A stretch of 64,000 nt of DNA from Pseudarthrobacter sp. GA104 (GTDB lineage Bacteria > Actinomycetota > Actinomycetes > Actinomycetales > Micrococcaceae): positions 1,922,001 to 1,986,000 of the forward strand of contig NZ_WOWL01000001.1 in the NCBI RefSeq assembly GCF_009741265.1, in the 5' to 3' direction. Both the position numbers and the translations under genes were made by a program. Of the stretch, positions 46,282 to 55,299 are shown piece by piece. Every line of letters starts with the position of its first letter. The stretch's first letter is position 1. Under the pieces are notes generated by a model, which searched no databases, was not told where the DNA came from, and was given only the letters and a program-made list of their open reading frames with translations.

Positions 46282-47838
46282 CTACTGGAACGAACGGATG
46301 GTGATGCCGGAGAAGGTTGCGGGCCCGCCGTCCGTGTAGAAGGAGATCCCGGTGTCGCCGTCGGCGAAATGCACCTGCTGCGAGAGCACCGTGTGGCCGG
46401 CGTTCACAAACACCTCAACGCTTTGGGTATCCACGAAGATGCGCAGGTGCACTGACCGCGCGGCCGCGTCGATGGGCGCTGCTGCGCGCGTGTACGGCAC
46501 CAGCGAGAAGCCGCCCAGGTCCGACGGCGCGCGGTCCACATAGAGCTCGTTGCCGTACTTTCCGATGTTCGTATGGCGGGCGCCGTCAGCGGAGCGGCCC
46601 ACGGAGATCCCCACGTTCGTTGCGGCCTCCCAGGAAATATCGAGTTCCAGCTCGTAGGCGCGGCCGTTCCAGGGCACCACGTAGTTGCCGTTCACGGTGC
46701 GGCCGGGGAACGTGGTGGCGGAGCTGGCGTAATTCGCGAGCGCCCCGATCGGGCTGCTGAGCAGGGAGTACCAACCGCCCGGCTGGCGTTCGAGGCGCAG
46801 TTCGCGCACGATCGAGTTCTGGCCGTTGTAGCCGTCGGTTGCATCCGTGGGAACGTCGCGGGCGGCGTACTTCCAGTTGTTCATCCAGCCGATCGCGTAC
46901 CGCCGGCGCTCCGGTGCCTCAACGGCCGGCCACGTCACCGCGCCGTACCAGTCCCAGCCCCAGTCCAGCCACTGCGGACTGCTGACGTCGTCAGCCAGGA
47001 ACTGCGTGCCGTCCCACGTGCCGGTCCAGTAGGCGTAGGTCATGGGCAGTCCGATGCTGTAGGCGTCCATGCTGGCGCCCAGCACCCAATGCCGGGTGCC
47101 GTCGTCGGCCGTCATCTCGAACAGATCGGGGCACTCGATGCCACCCAGCGCGGGGTTTGGGAAGTCGAAGTTGCGCTTCAGCTGCCAGTCACGCAGGTTC
47201 GGGGACGTATAGAAGGCCGCGTACCGGGCCCGGCCGATCACGCAGACCCACTCGTTGCGCACCGCATCCCAGTGGATCTTCGGGTCCCGGAACCATTCGG
47301 CGTTGTCGATTTCCGCCTGCGTGGTGGCGGCCCTTCCGTCCGTGTTCACGATGACCGGGTCCGGCAGCGCGGTGAACGTGTAGCCGCCGTCGGTTGACCA
47401 GTAGAGATACTGCTCCTGGTACTTGCGGATGCCGTCCGTGGGCTGGGTGGCAAGGGCCACGATGGCGCCGGCACCGAAGCCTGCGGTGTTGGCAGTGTCC
47501 ACCACCGCGGATCCGGACCACACGGGGAAGTCCGGCTGCAGCGGCAACGCATCGCCGTGATGGGTGAACGCCACGCCATCTGCCGTGGTGGCGTGGTCCC
47601 AGCCGCCCTGGCCGTTGTTCTGCGTGGAGTGCAGGTAGTAGAGGTGGTACTCACCGCCCAGGAACACCGGGCGCTGCGGATCGCACAGCCAGCCCGAGGG
47701 CGGCGTCATGTGATAAACCGCCCGCAGTGAGCGCTTGGCCCAGGCCGGCGTGGCAGGGATCGTGCCGCCCATGAGCAGGGCGAGTGCTCCTGCTCCGGTG
47801 CCTTGCAGGACACGGCGACGGGAAAAGGCAGATGTCAT
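46282..47838 (-). CDS. Levan fructotransferase (difructose anhydride IV-forming), GH32, Tat-exported
   Basis: This 518-residue protein follows Arthrobacter levan fructotransferase along its length. It converts levan outside the cell to difructose anhydride IV. The N-terminus SRRRVLQGTGAGALALLMGG with a following AWA site is a twin-arginine signal peptide (about 1-34). The GH32 five-blade propeller has the nucleophile Asp53 in GWLCDPQRP (a fructotransferase-type variant of WMNDPNG), RDP at 184-186 and acid/base Glu235 in IECPDLFE; the C-terminal beta-sandwich (about 370-518) ends in VFVNAGHTVLSQQVHF. The ATG at 47838 follows GAGAGGAAG. It is divergent from the second GH32 gene, with four LacI-type sites between. 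Plain levanase is the alternative. Confidence 0.88.
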   Translation of the reverse strand: MTSAFSRRRVLQGTGAGALALLMGGTIPATPAWAKRSLRAVYHMTPPSGWLCDPQRPVFLGGEYHLYYLHSTQNNGQGGWDHATTADGVAFTHHGDALPLQPDFPVWSGSAVVDTANTAGFGAGAIVALATQPTDGIRKYQEQYLYWSTDGGYTFTALPDPVIVNTDGRAATTQAEIDNAEWFRDPKIHWDAVRNEWVCVIGRARYAAFYTSPNLRDWQLKRNFDFPNPALGGIECPDLFEMTADDGTRHWVLGASMDAYSIGLPMTYAYWTGTWDGTQFLADDVSSPQWLDWGWDWYGAVTWPAVEAPERRRYAIGWMNNWKYAARDVPTDATDGYNGQNSIVRELRLERQPGGWYSLLSSPIGALANYASSATTFPGRTVNGNYVVPWNGRAYELELDISWEAATNVGISVGRSADGARHTNIGKYGNELYVDRAPSDLGGFSLVPYTRAAAPIDAAARSVHLRIFVDTQSVEVFVNAGHTVLSQQVHFADGDTGISFYTDGGPATFSGITIRSFQ

Positions 47839-47924
47839 CGTTGACTTCCTCTCAGGGGGCGGCTGCTCCGCCGGGCGCTTGGGGATGGAACCATCGGTGG
47901 TTCGCCGATCAGCCCATGGGCTGA

Positions 47925-47939
47925 TTAAGCGCTTTAGCA
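47925..47939. promoter_or_regulatory. LacI-type operator 1
   Basis: TTAAGCGCTTTAGCA, one of four copies of a T-Y-A-A-R-C-G-Y-T-T-Y-A-G-C-A element in the gap between the two GH32 genes. It sits just downstream of the levan fructotransferase -10 box. Confidence 0.75.
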
Positions 47940-47943
47940 CAAC

Positions 47944-47972
47944 AAGATACCCAGCCGCGCCGTTATGGTCAA
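47944..47972 (-). promoter_or_regulatory. Levan fructotransferase promoter
   Basis: On the minus strand, -35 TTGACC (47972-47967) and -10 TATCTT (47949-47944) are 17 bp apart. Operator 2 overlaps the -35 and operator 1 lies at the expected start of transcription, so LacI binding should block it. Confidence 0.65.
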
Positions 47973-47983
47973 GCGTTTCAGCA
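47969..47983. promoter_or_regulatory. LacI-type operator 2
   Basis: TCAAGCGTTTCAGCA, overlapping the -35 box of the levan fructotransferase promoter; 44 bp (centre to centre) from operator 1. Confidence 0.75.
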
Positions 47984-48032
47984 AGATTGCCGCCGTCACA
48001 ACCAGGCCGAAAAATCGCACCGGAACTTTTTT

Positions 48033-48047
48033 TGCTAAAACGCTTGA
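48033..48047. promoter_or_regulatory. LacI-type operator 3
   Basis: TGCTAAAACGCTTGA, the inverted form of the same element, overlapping the -35 box of the promoter for the GH32/ABC operon. Confidence 0.75.
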
Positions 48048-48072
48048 TCGCCGCTCCATTCCACGCTAGCTT
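48044..48072 (+). promoter_or_regulatory. Promoter of the GH32/ABC transporter operon
   Basis: -35 TTGATC (48044-48049) and -10 TAGCTT (48067-48072) are 17 bp apart. Operators 3 and 4 cover the -35 and the likely start point, mirroring the divergent promoter. Confidence 0.65.
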
Positions 48073-48080
48073 CATGGTGA

Positions 48081-48095
48081 TCAAACGCTTTAGCA
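48081..48095. promoter_or_regulatory. LacI-type operator 4
   Basis: TCAAACGCTTTAGCA, just downstream of the -10 box of the GH32/ABC promoter; 48 bp from operator 3. Confidence 0.75.
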
Positions 48096-48114
48096 GAAAT
48101 GGACATCAACGCCG

Positions 48115-49551
48115 ATGAGCTATCCAGTCTTTTTCCAGCCCGCCGATGCATGGGTTGGAGACCTTATCCCCTTCCAGAAGGACGGGGAGTTCTGGCTCTT
48201 CTACCTTTCCGAGGTCCGCGCCGACCCGAAGCCCGGAACGGCCTGGAACCTGGTGACCACCAAGGACCTCACCCAGTTCCAGGACCACGGGGTGGCCCTT
48301 CCCCACGGCACCTCGGACGAGCTCGACTTCAACTGCTACACAGGCAGCATCATTGCCGACGACTCAGGCGTCCACCATCTGTTCTACACGGGACAGAACC
48401 CGGGCAACCTCGGGACGGACGGCCTGCCCCTGCAGCTGGTCATGCACGCCACCAGCACGGACGGCATGAACACGTGGGTAAAGCACCCCGAGCTTACGTT
48501 CGGTGCGCCGGACCGGTTCGAGTCCGCGGACTGGCGGGACCCCTTCGTCTTCCGCGACGAGGCGGCCGGCCTGTGGCGGATGCTCCTGGCGGCCAGGCAC
48601 TCCGACGGCCCGGAGCGCCGCCGCGGGGTCATCGCGCAGTGCACGTCCACGGATTTGATGACGTGGGAGCACACGGACCCCTTCTGGGATCCCCGCAGGT
48701 ACATCACGCATGAATGCCCGGACGTCTTCGAATGGAACGGGTGGTGGTACATGGTCTACTCCGAGTTCTCCGAAACGTTCACCACCCGCTACCGGATGGC
48801 CAAGAGCCCCACCGGGCCGTGGACAGTCCCGGACCTGGACAGCATCGACGGGCGTGCGTTCTACGCGTCCAAGACGGCGGAGCGGGACGGCCGGCGGTTC
48901 TTCTTCGGCTGGATTGCCAGCAAGGAAGGCAATTGCGACGACGGCGCCTGGCAGTGGGCGGGCACCATGTCCGTCCTGGAGGCACGGCAGAACCCCGACG
49001 GGACCCTGGCTTTCGGCCTCGCGGACGAGCTTGTGGACAGCTTTTGGGACGGGGTCCCGCTCGAGCTGGACCAGGAGCTGCCTCTGCAGTTGAACGTCCC
49101 GGATGGTTACGCCGCCATCGTGAGCAGCAACGATCTGCCCACGCAGTTCTATGCCAAAGCGGTGCTGGACATCCAGCCCGGCATCACGGAATGCGGGATC
49201 CTGCTGCGCTCCAGCCCGGACGGCGACCACTCCTACGCCCTCCGCCTCGAACCGAAGCGTGGACGCCTGGTGTTCGACCGATGGCCCCGGACCATCACCG
49301 GAGAAGCCCAATGGCACGTTTCCGGCGACGTTCCCTACGCCATCGAACTGGAACGCCCCTGCCACCTCCCGCCCGGCCGCCACACGCTGGAAGTGGTGGT
49401 CGACGGCGACCTGTGCGTCGCCGTCGTGGACCGCCAGGTGGCCCTCAGCACCCGCATCTACGACCTCCCCGCCGGCGGAATAGGCGTGTTCGCCGGCGAA
49501 GGATCCGTCACCATCACAGATTTCGAAGTACGCAAGCGCACCGACAACTGA
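48115..49551 (+). CDS. GH32 family enzyme with variant active-site motif (fructosidase or difructose anhydride hydrolase)
   Basis: This 478-residue protein lacks a signal peptide and so acts in the cytoplasm. It has the GH32 propeller and C-terminal sandwich. RDP is at 141-143 (WRDPFVF) and the acid/base Glu200 in ECPDVFEWNGWWYMVYSEF. The nucleophile motif WMNDPNG is replaced by AWVGDLIPF with Asp16 as the likely nucleophile. It heads an operon with an ABC sugar importer and a LacI regulator and is divergent from the exported levan fructotransferase. It therefore probably splits imported difructose anhydride or levan oligosaccharides to fructose; beta-fructofuranosidase is the safe family name. 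The ATG at 48115 has only a weak upstream site. Confidence 0.85.
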   Translation: MSYPVFFQPADAWVGDLIPFQKDGEFWLFYLSEVRADPKPGTAWNLVTTKDLTQFQDHGVALPHGTSDELDFNCYTGSIIADDSGVHHLFYTGQNPGNLGTDGLPLQLVMHATSTDGMNTWVKHPELTFGAPDRFESADWRDPFVFRDEAAGLWRMLLAARHSDGPERRRGVIAQCTSTDLMTWEHTDPFWDPRRYITHECPDVFEWNGWWYMVYSEFSETFTTRYRMAKSPTGPWTVPDLDSIDGRAFYASKTAERDGRRFFFGWIASKEGNCDDGAWQWAGTMSVLEARQNPDGTLAFGLADELVDSFWDGVPLELDQELPLQLNVPDGYAAIVSSNDLPTQFYAKAVLDIQPGITECGILLRSSPDGDHSYALRLEPKRGRLVFDRWPRTITGEAQWHVSGDVPYAIELERPCHLPPGRHTLEVVVDGDLCVAVVDRQVALSTRIYDLPAGGIGVFAGEGSVTITDFEVRKRTDN

Positions 49552-49598
49552 ATACCCCCGCAACCCCATCCTCCGTTCCAATCAAGGGAGATTGACCA

Positions 49599-50933
49599 AT
49601 GAAGAACCTGTTCCGCGCTGCCGCCTGCGCAGCCGTTACCGCCCTGGCGCTGACCGCCTGTGGCGGCGCAAGCTCCACCGATCCGTCCAACGTCAGCCCC
49701 ACCGGCGAGATCAAGCCGCGCGAGATCTCGTGGCTGCTCTCCCGGCCCGCCGACGGCGCGGTCATCAACATCATGAAAAAGCTGGCCGACGACTACGCCA
49801 AGGACCACCCGGGCTTTGAGCTCAACCTGATCACCACCCCGGACCGTCCCTCCTACATCCAGAAACTCGAGACCCTGGCGGCAGCCAACAAGCTGCCCGA
49901 ACTGTTCGACACCGACGCCACACCCTTCGCCCAGGAGTTGGCCAAGCAGGGCAAGATGGTGGACGCCGAAAAGCTGCTGAAGTCGCTCAACGTCTACGAC
50001 GACTACCGTCCGGGCGCGCTGGACTACCAGCGCTTCGACGACGGCTCCCTGTACATGATCCCGTTCCAGTTCGAGCTGGAATTCATCTGGTACAACAAGG
50101 CACTGCTCCAGAAGGCCGGCGTCGCAGTACCCACGTCGCTCGACGACATCCCGGCCATGTGCACTGCCCTGCGCAGCGCCGGCGTCACCCCCATCGCCAT
50201 CGACGGGCAGGACCAGTGGCCGCTGGAACGCTACGTCGCCTACCAGCCCTTCCGGGAGGCCGGCCCGGACTTCGTCCAGAAGCTGAAGAAGGGCGAGGCG
50301 AAGTTCAGCGATCCCGCCGGCCAGAAGACCGTGAACTGGATGGCGGAACTGGGCAAGGCCAAGTGCTTCCAGGACGGTTTCTCCGCCCAGGGCTACTCCG
50401 ACGCGCAAAACCAGTTCACCTCCGGACAGGCCGCCATGTACAACATCGGCACGTGGGAACTGCCCAGCCTGGCCACGGAGAAGCTGGATCCTGCCGTCCG
50501 CAACGACATCGACTTCTTTACCCTGCCCACCACGGCCAACTCCGTGACGGCGGCCAACGAATTCGTGTCCCCGTCCGGCATCGGCATGGCGGTGAACGCC
50601 AAAACCTACGATCCCCTGGTGAGCGACTTCCTGAAGTTCGCCCTGGAAAAGTACCCGGCCGAATATGCCGCCACCGGCGCGCTGTCCCCCACCACCGACG
50701 TCGAAACCGTTGTCCCGGCCAACGCCACCCCGCTGTACCGGAAGGCGCTGGACCAGGCCGACAGCCTCGGTTCCAAGCAGGCCATGCCGTGGGATACGCA
50801 GCTGGATCCGACCACCAACGGCCGGCTGCAGCAGGAGCTGGTGCTGCTGGTGCAGGGCAACATCACGCCTGAGCAGTTCACCGAAACCATGGACAAGACC
50901 ATCGCGCAGAACGCCCCCAAGTTCTTCAAGTAG
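49599..50933 (+). CDS. ABC transporter substrate-binding lipoprotein (fructo-oligosaccharide type)
   Basis: This 444-residue protein is a cluster B (MalE-like) sugar-binding protein. A lipoprotein signal with lipobox LTAC (acylated Cys about residue 21) precedes the mature domain. Conserved parts are KPREISWLLSRPADGAV at the start, LPELFDTDA, MIPFQFELEFIWYNKALLQKAGV and SGQAAMYNIGTWELP. GGGAG precedes the ATG. It lies 47 nt after the GH32 gene and 77 nt before the first permease gene. The context suggests difructose anhydride, levanbiose or a similar product as ligand (inference). Confidence 0.92.
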   Translation: MKNLFRAAACAAVTALALTACGGASSTDPSNVSPTGEIKPREISWLLSRPADGAVINIMKKLADDYAKDHPGFELNLITTPDRPSYIQKLETLAAANKLPELFDTDATPFAQELAKQGKMVDAEKLLKSLNVYDDYRPGALDYQRFDDGSLYMIPFQFELEFIWYNKALLQKAGVAVPTSLDDIPAMCTALRSAGVTPIAIDGQDQWPLERYVAYQPFREAGPDFVQKLKKGEAKFSDPAGQKTVNWMAELGKAKCFQDGFSAQGYSDAQNQFTSGQAAMYNIGTWELPSLATEKLDPAVRNDIDFFTLPTTANSVTAANEFVSPSGIGMAVNAKTYDPLVSDFLKFALEKYPAEYAATGALSPTTDVETVVPANATPLYRKALDQADSLGSKQAMPWDTQLDPTTNGRLQQELVLLVQGNITPEQFTETMDKTIAQNAPKFFK

Positions 50934-51010
50934 GCACTGCTTCCTCACGAAACAAACGCGGCGGGGGATCCCAGCGCTCCCCCGCCCGCAAGGCCCCGAA
51001 AGGCCCCGCC

Positions 51011-51907
51011 ATGCAACCCAACAGGATGCTGCCCAACAGGTCACGGACCTCGGTCCTGGTCTTCCTGCTCCCGCCGCTGCTCCTCTACAGCGCAGCAGTC
51101 CTCTTCCCCATCCTCCAGTCCCTGTTCCTCAGTTTCTTCTCCTGGAACGGCATCAGCGACATGGAGTTCGTGGGCCTGGACAACTACGTCCGGATGTTCG
51201 CAGCCGACGATATCTTCTGGCGGGCGTTCCTGAACGCCCTCGTCTACCTGGCCATCTGCCTGGTGCTGCAGCTCGGCGGCGCCCTGGCGGTGGCCAGCCT
51301 CCTCACGTCGCTCCGCCGCGGACGTGAGCTGGTCAAGACCCTCTACCTGCTGCCGGCCGTGATCTCCACGGTGGCCATCGCCTTCCTCTTCGTGCGGATC
51401 TACTCCCTGGAGCCCGTGGGCCTGCTCAACCAGCTGTTCCACTGGGTGGGCCTCGACAGCCTCGAGCGGCCCTGGCTCTCGGACGTCAACACGGTCCTTG
51501 CGGCGGTGTCCGCACCGGAGGGCTGGCGTTTCACCGGGCTGTACATGCTCATCATCTACGCGGCCCTGCTCGCGGTGCCCAAGGAGCTTGAGGAGGCCGC
51601 CGTCCTGGATGGCGCGTCCCGGTGGACGCTGTTCACCAAGATCCGCTTCCCGTACATCCGCCCGGTGTGGATCACCACCACCATCATGGCCACCACCTAC
51701 GGGCTGCGCGGCTTCGACATCCCCTACCTGATGACCAACGGCGGCCCGGGGCAGTCCTCGGAACTGCTCACCACCTACATGTACAAGACGGCGTTCACCA
51801 GCACGGACTTCGGCTACGCCAGCACCATCTCCGTGTTCATCGTGGTTGAGTGCCTCGTGGCCGTCGGCCTCATCCTGTTCCTGCTGAAGCGGAAGGCAGA
51901 CTCATGA
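51011..51907 (+). CDS. ABC transporter permease (MalF/UgpA-like)
   Basis: This 298-residue inner-membrane subunit has six predicted helices and the binding-protein-dependent permease motif EEAAVLDGASRWTLFTKIRFPYI (about 193-215), where it contacts the ATPase. It begins VLVFLLPPLLLYSAAVLFPILQ. It overlaps the second permease gene by 4 nt (ATGA). No ATPase gene is in the cluster, so a shared MsiK/UgpC-type ATPase encoded elsewhere is probably used, as is common in actinobacteria. Confidence 0.93.
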   Translation: MQPNRMLPNRSRTSVLVFLLPPLLLYSAAVLFPILQSLFLSFFSWNGISDMEFVGLDNYVRMFAADDIFWRAFLNALVYLAICLVLQLGGALAVASLLTSLRRGRELVKTLYLLPAVISTVAIAFLFVRIYSLEPVGLLNQLFHWVGLDSLERPWLSDVNTVLAAVSAPEGWRFTGLYMLIIYAALLAVPKELEEAAVLDGASRWTLFTKIRFPYIRPVWITTTIMATTYGLRGFDIPYLMTNGGPGQSSELLTTYMYKTAFTSTDFGYASTISVFIVVECLVAVGLILFLLKRKADS

Positions 51908-52809
51908 TCACCCAGGCAGCCCCTCCCACCCCGCCCGCCGCCGTCGTGCCCCAACGGCCGCCCGTGAAGCGCCGCCGGCGCAGGCCCGACCTGTTCCGGA
52001 CGTTGTCCCGCGTGCTGGTCATGCTGATCGTGATCGTGCAGGTCTACCCGCTGGCGTGGCTCTTCCTGACGAGCCTCCGCACGGAACAGGACTTCGCCAC
52101 CGGTGACCCCTTTGCCCTGCCCGGCTCCCTGACGTGGGAGAACTATGCCCGGGCTTTCGAAACCGGTGACCTGGGCCGGAACATCCTGAACAGCTTCATC
52201 GTCACCATGGGCGCGAACATCCTGATTGTCCTGCTGGGCATGATGGCCGCCTACGCCATCCAGGTCCTCGGTTTCCGGCTCAGCAAACTGGTCCGCGGGC
52301 TGTTCCTGATCGGCATCATCGTCCCGGTCCAGATCGCCCTGGTCCCCCTGTTCATCGACTATTCGGCCGTGAACCTGCTGGACACCTACCAGTCGATGAT
52401 CATCCCGCTGGCCGGTTTCTCGCTGCCCATGTCCATCTACCTTTTCTGCTCGTTCTACGAGTACATCCCCAAGGAAACGTACGAGGCAGCGTCCCTGGAC
52501 GGCGCCGGCCCCTACCGGATCTTCGGGCTGATCACCCTGCCGCTGTCCCTGAACACCGTGGTGACCGTGGTCCTGGTGAACAGCATCTTCATCTGGAACG
52601 ACTTCATCTTCGCCAACACGTTCGTCCTGTCCGAGGACCTGAAGACCATTCCGCTGGGCCTGCAGAACTACATCGGCGCCATGGGCAAGGTGGACTGGAC
52701 GGCAACCTTCGCCGCCGTGTGCGTGACCATCACCCCGCTGCTGCTGGTGTTCCTGGTGCTCAACAAGGCCATGATCCAGGGACTCGAAAGCGGGGCGACG
52801 AAAGGATGA
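51904..52809 (+). CDS. ABC transporter permease (MalG/UgpE-like)
   Basis: This 301-residue second permease has a basic N-terminus (KRRRRRPDLF), six predicted helices and the EAA-loop motif YEAASLDGAGPYRIFGLITLPL (about 196-217). The ATG at 51904 overlaps the first permease stop by 4 nt. It ends 38 nt before the proposed LacI start (52848) and overlaps an alternative one by 4 nt. With the other permease and the binding lipoprotein it forms the membrane part of the fructo-oligosaccharide importer. Confidence 0.93.
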   Translation: MITQAAPPTPPAAVVPQRPPVKRRRRRPDLFRTLSRVLVMLIVIVQVYPLAWLFLTSLRTEQDFATGDPFALPGSLTWENYARAFETGDLGRNILNSFIVTMGANILIVLLGMMAAYAIQVLGFRLSKLVRGLFLIGIIVPVQIALVPLFIDYSAVNLLDTYQSMIIPLAGFSLPMSIYLFCSFYEYIPKETYEAASLDGAGPYRIFGLITLPLSLNTVVTVVLVNSIFIWNDFIFANTFVLSEDLKTIPLGLQNYIGAMGKVDWTATFAAVCVTITPLLLVFLVLNKAMIQGLESGATKG

Positions 52810-52847
52810 CGGCAACGGCGGATGGATATACTCCTCAAGGAGGGCAG

Positions 52848-53936
52848 ATGAGTTCAATGGAGAATGGTGCGGAGGTGCCGGCACCTGCGGCCCGGGCGCC
52901 AAAAACCCCGGAGCGCGCGCACCCTGTCACCCTCCGCGACGTGGCAGAAGCAGCCGGTGTTTCCACGGCCACGGTGTCCCTGGTGGTCAACAAGAAAAAA
53001 GCCGCCCGGATCGCCGAGGAAACCCGCCGGCGGGTGCAGGACGCCATCCGGACCCTGGGCTACCGCCCCAACGCGATGGCCAAAACCCTGGTCAGCGGCA
53101 CCTCCCGGTTCATCGGGCTGGTGGCGGACGGCGTTGCCACCACGCCCTTCGCCGGCCAGATCATCCACGGCGCACAGGACGAGGCGTGGAAGCACGGGTA
53201 CGCCCTTCTCATCGCCAACACCGAAGGCAACGGCGAGCTTGAGCAGGACGCCATCCAGATGATGCTCGAATACAAAGTCCGCGGCATCCTCTACTCCACC
53301 TGGTTCCACCGCCAGACGGAAATTCCGGCGCCGCTCCGGGAAGCCGACTTCGTCCTGGTCAACTGCTTCTCCCAGGAGCCGGGAACCCGGGCCGTGGTGC
53401 CCGACGAGGTGCAGGGCGGCCGCTCAGCCACCGACATCCTGCTGGGACACGGGCACCGGAAGATCGCCTTCATCAACGCCACCATCCCCGCCCCCGCCAA
53501 GGACGGACGGCTCCAGGGGTACCGGGAAGCACTGGAGAAGGCCGGTGTTCCGTTCGACCCCGAGCTGGTGCTGGAAGCCTATCCGGACCAGGAAGGCGGC
53601 TACGGGGCCACCCCCGAACTCCTCAAGCGCGGCGTGACCGCCGTGTACTGCTACAACGACCGGATGGCAATGGGCCTCTACGACGGCCTCCGCGAGCACG
53701 GCCTCTCCATCCCCGAGGACATGGCTGTGGTGGGGTTCGACAACCAGGAAGTCATTGCCGCGCACCTGCGTCCCCCGCTTTCCACCGTCTCGCTCCCCCA
53801 CTATGAACTGGGCGCGGCGGGCGTGCGGATGCTGCTCGGGCTGGACGACGCACCCGGGACCGCGGCGGACGGGGTTGCGAAAATACTCTGTCCCGCCGTG
53901 GAACGGACCTCCGTCCGGGCCCAGGCGCACGCCTGA
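52848..53936 (+). CDS. LacI family transcriptional regulator (levan/difructose locus)
   Basis: This 362-residue repressor has the LacI helix-turn-helix (about 27-75; VTLRDVAEAAGVSTATVSLVVNKKK and the hinge YRPNAMAKTLVSG) and a periplasmic-binding-type effector domain (about 85-350; FIGLVADGV, VVGFDNQEVIAAHLRPPLSTV). It is last in the operon. Four matching operators upstream of the two GH32 genes are the likely targets, with the imported sugar as inducer. I chose the ATG at 52848 because AAGGAGG lies just upstream; an ATG at 52806 overlapping the permease stop would add 14 residues. Confidence 0.92.
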   Translation: MSSMENGAEVPAPAARAPKTPERAHPVTLRDVAEAAGVSTATVSLVVNKKKAARIAEETRRRVQDAIRTLGYRPNAMAKTLVSGTSRFIGLVADGVATTPFAGQIIHGAQDEAWKHGYALLIANTEGNGELEQDAIQMMLEYKVRGILYSTWFHRQTEIPAPLREADFVLVNCFSQEPGTRAVVPDEVQGGRSATDILLGHGHRKIAFINATIPAPAKDGRLQGYREALEKAGVPFDPELVLEAYPDQEGGYGATPELLKRGVTAVYCYNDRMAMGLYDGLREHGLSIPEDMAVVGFDNQEVIAAHLRPPLSTVSLPHYELGAAGVRMLLGLDDAPGTAADGVAKILCPAVERTSVRAQAHA

Positions 53937-53974
53937 ACCTGAGCTGTTACAGCCCCGGAGGCATCCGCCTTTCC

Positions 53975-55174
53975 TTAGGTTGAGGCCGGGAAAAGGACAT
54001 GGAGGGCGGCAATCACCGCAGCGGCGTCCTGGGGATTGGCGGGATCGAAGCTGGTGAGTTGCCCGAACCGGGCAAGGCGGTTCAGCACAGTGTTTCGGTG
54101 GCAGTACAGCTCCCCGGCAGTTTCCGACACCGATCCGGTGCGGAGGTACGCCTGGACCGTCTCGATCAGCCGGTCACGTTCATGCGTGGAGATCGTAGCG
54201 AGAGGGCCCAGCACGGTGTCCGCCAGGACGGTTCCGTATTCTCCCAGCCGAGTCATGGCAACATGCCCCCATGCCTCACGCACGGTCCGCTGGCCCGGGC
54301 GTTGCGGCGTCACCACCGGCAACGACTCCAGGGCGACCCGAAGCATCCGGGGCACGTCGGCCAAGGAGCGGGCGGGGGGCGCCACAAAGCAGTCCACCCT
54401 GGACAGCCACGGGCGGGCGCCCTCCGGCTCCCTACCCGTCCGGGCAGGAACGTCCTCAAGAATGAGGATCAGTGCACCGTCGCGCTCGTGGAGGAATTGC
54501 TCAGCACCGGCACGAAGCACCTCCGCACGGAATGCCTTCTGGGCGTATTCGGCGGCAACGGCAACGATGAAGTTGCTGTCCGGCGCCACGCCGAGCGCGC
54601 GGGCAGCCTGTCCCAGCACCTGCGGATCCTTACCGTCCGAATTGAGCAGCCGCGACAGGAGGAACGCGCGCTGCGTCTCTTTTTCCTGCGCCATGCTGGC
54701 GAGCTCATCGAGGTAGCCTGCGTGCACCCGGATAGTGTGGAACTCCACCGCTTCCCACACGCGCACTGCATCCTTGGTCAACTCCGGCAAGGACGAGGGC
54801 GGAACCTTCTCCAGCATTGCCGTCCAGAGCACCCGGAAGTCCATGCGCACTGCGCGCAGCAGGGATTCCAGGGGCAGGCCCTGCTGCGCGCGGCGGTGTC
54901 CCAGTGCGTCGGACATACCCGCGAGCCGGTCGGGTATCGGAAGGCTTCCCACCAGCCGTAGCAGTAGTTCTATCGAGGCGACAGCTGTCTCCTCCAGATC
55001 CTGGACAGCCACCGCAGAGGCCGCATAATCCTCAATCTTCTGCACCTCGAGAAGGTACTGGTGCGCGATCCGGTCGATGTCGGCGAGGCAGTCGGACACC
55101 AGGTCAGACACCACCGACCGGGGGGCGGCTCCAGCGGACGCCGGAGTCCTGTCCGCGGACGCTGTATTGGGCAT
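53975..55174 (-). CDS. PucR/CdaR-type transcriptional regulator
   Basis: This 399-residue regulator ends in the PucR helix-turn-helix (about 335-395; LIETVQAYLRTGSVSETAGELYCHRNTVLNRLARF). The middle holds a degenerate GGDEF-like region (about 170-310) seen in this family, and the N-terminal 150 residues are helical and resemble the RsbR-like sensing segment of such proteins. It is divergent from the amidohydrolase-MFS-deacylase operon (125-bp gap) and probably activates it in response to an amide or purine-like compound; the effector is unknown. It converges with the LacI gene. Confidence 0.88.
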   Translation of the reverse strand: MPNTASADRTPASAGAAPRSVVSDLVSDCLADIDRIAHQYLLEVQKIEDYAASAVAVQDLEETAVASIELLLRLVGSLPIPDRLAGMSDALGHRRAQQGLPLESLLRAVRMDFRVLWTAMLEKVPPSSLPELTKDAVRVWEAVEFHTIRVHAGYLDELASMAQEKETQRAFLLSRLLNSDGKDPQVLGQAARALGVAPDSNFIVAVAAEYAQKAFRAEVLRAGAEQFLHERDGALILILEDVPARTGREPEGARPWLSRVDCFVAPPARSLADVPRMLRVALESLPVVTPQRPGQRTVREAWGHVAMTRLGEYGTVLADTVLGPLATISTHERDRLIETVQAYLRTGSVSETAGELYCHRNTVLNRLARFGQLTSFDPANPQDAAAVIAALHVLFPAST

Positions 55175-55299
55175 ATGCCCATTCTAGAACCGGACTGCAC
55201 TGTGTTCGTCCATTGTTTCCCCACGTGATCCATCCCACCATTGAAGGAGGTGTTCCGTAAGCTCGCGCTCGTATCCGGAAAGGACAGCCGCCGAGGCCC

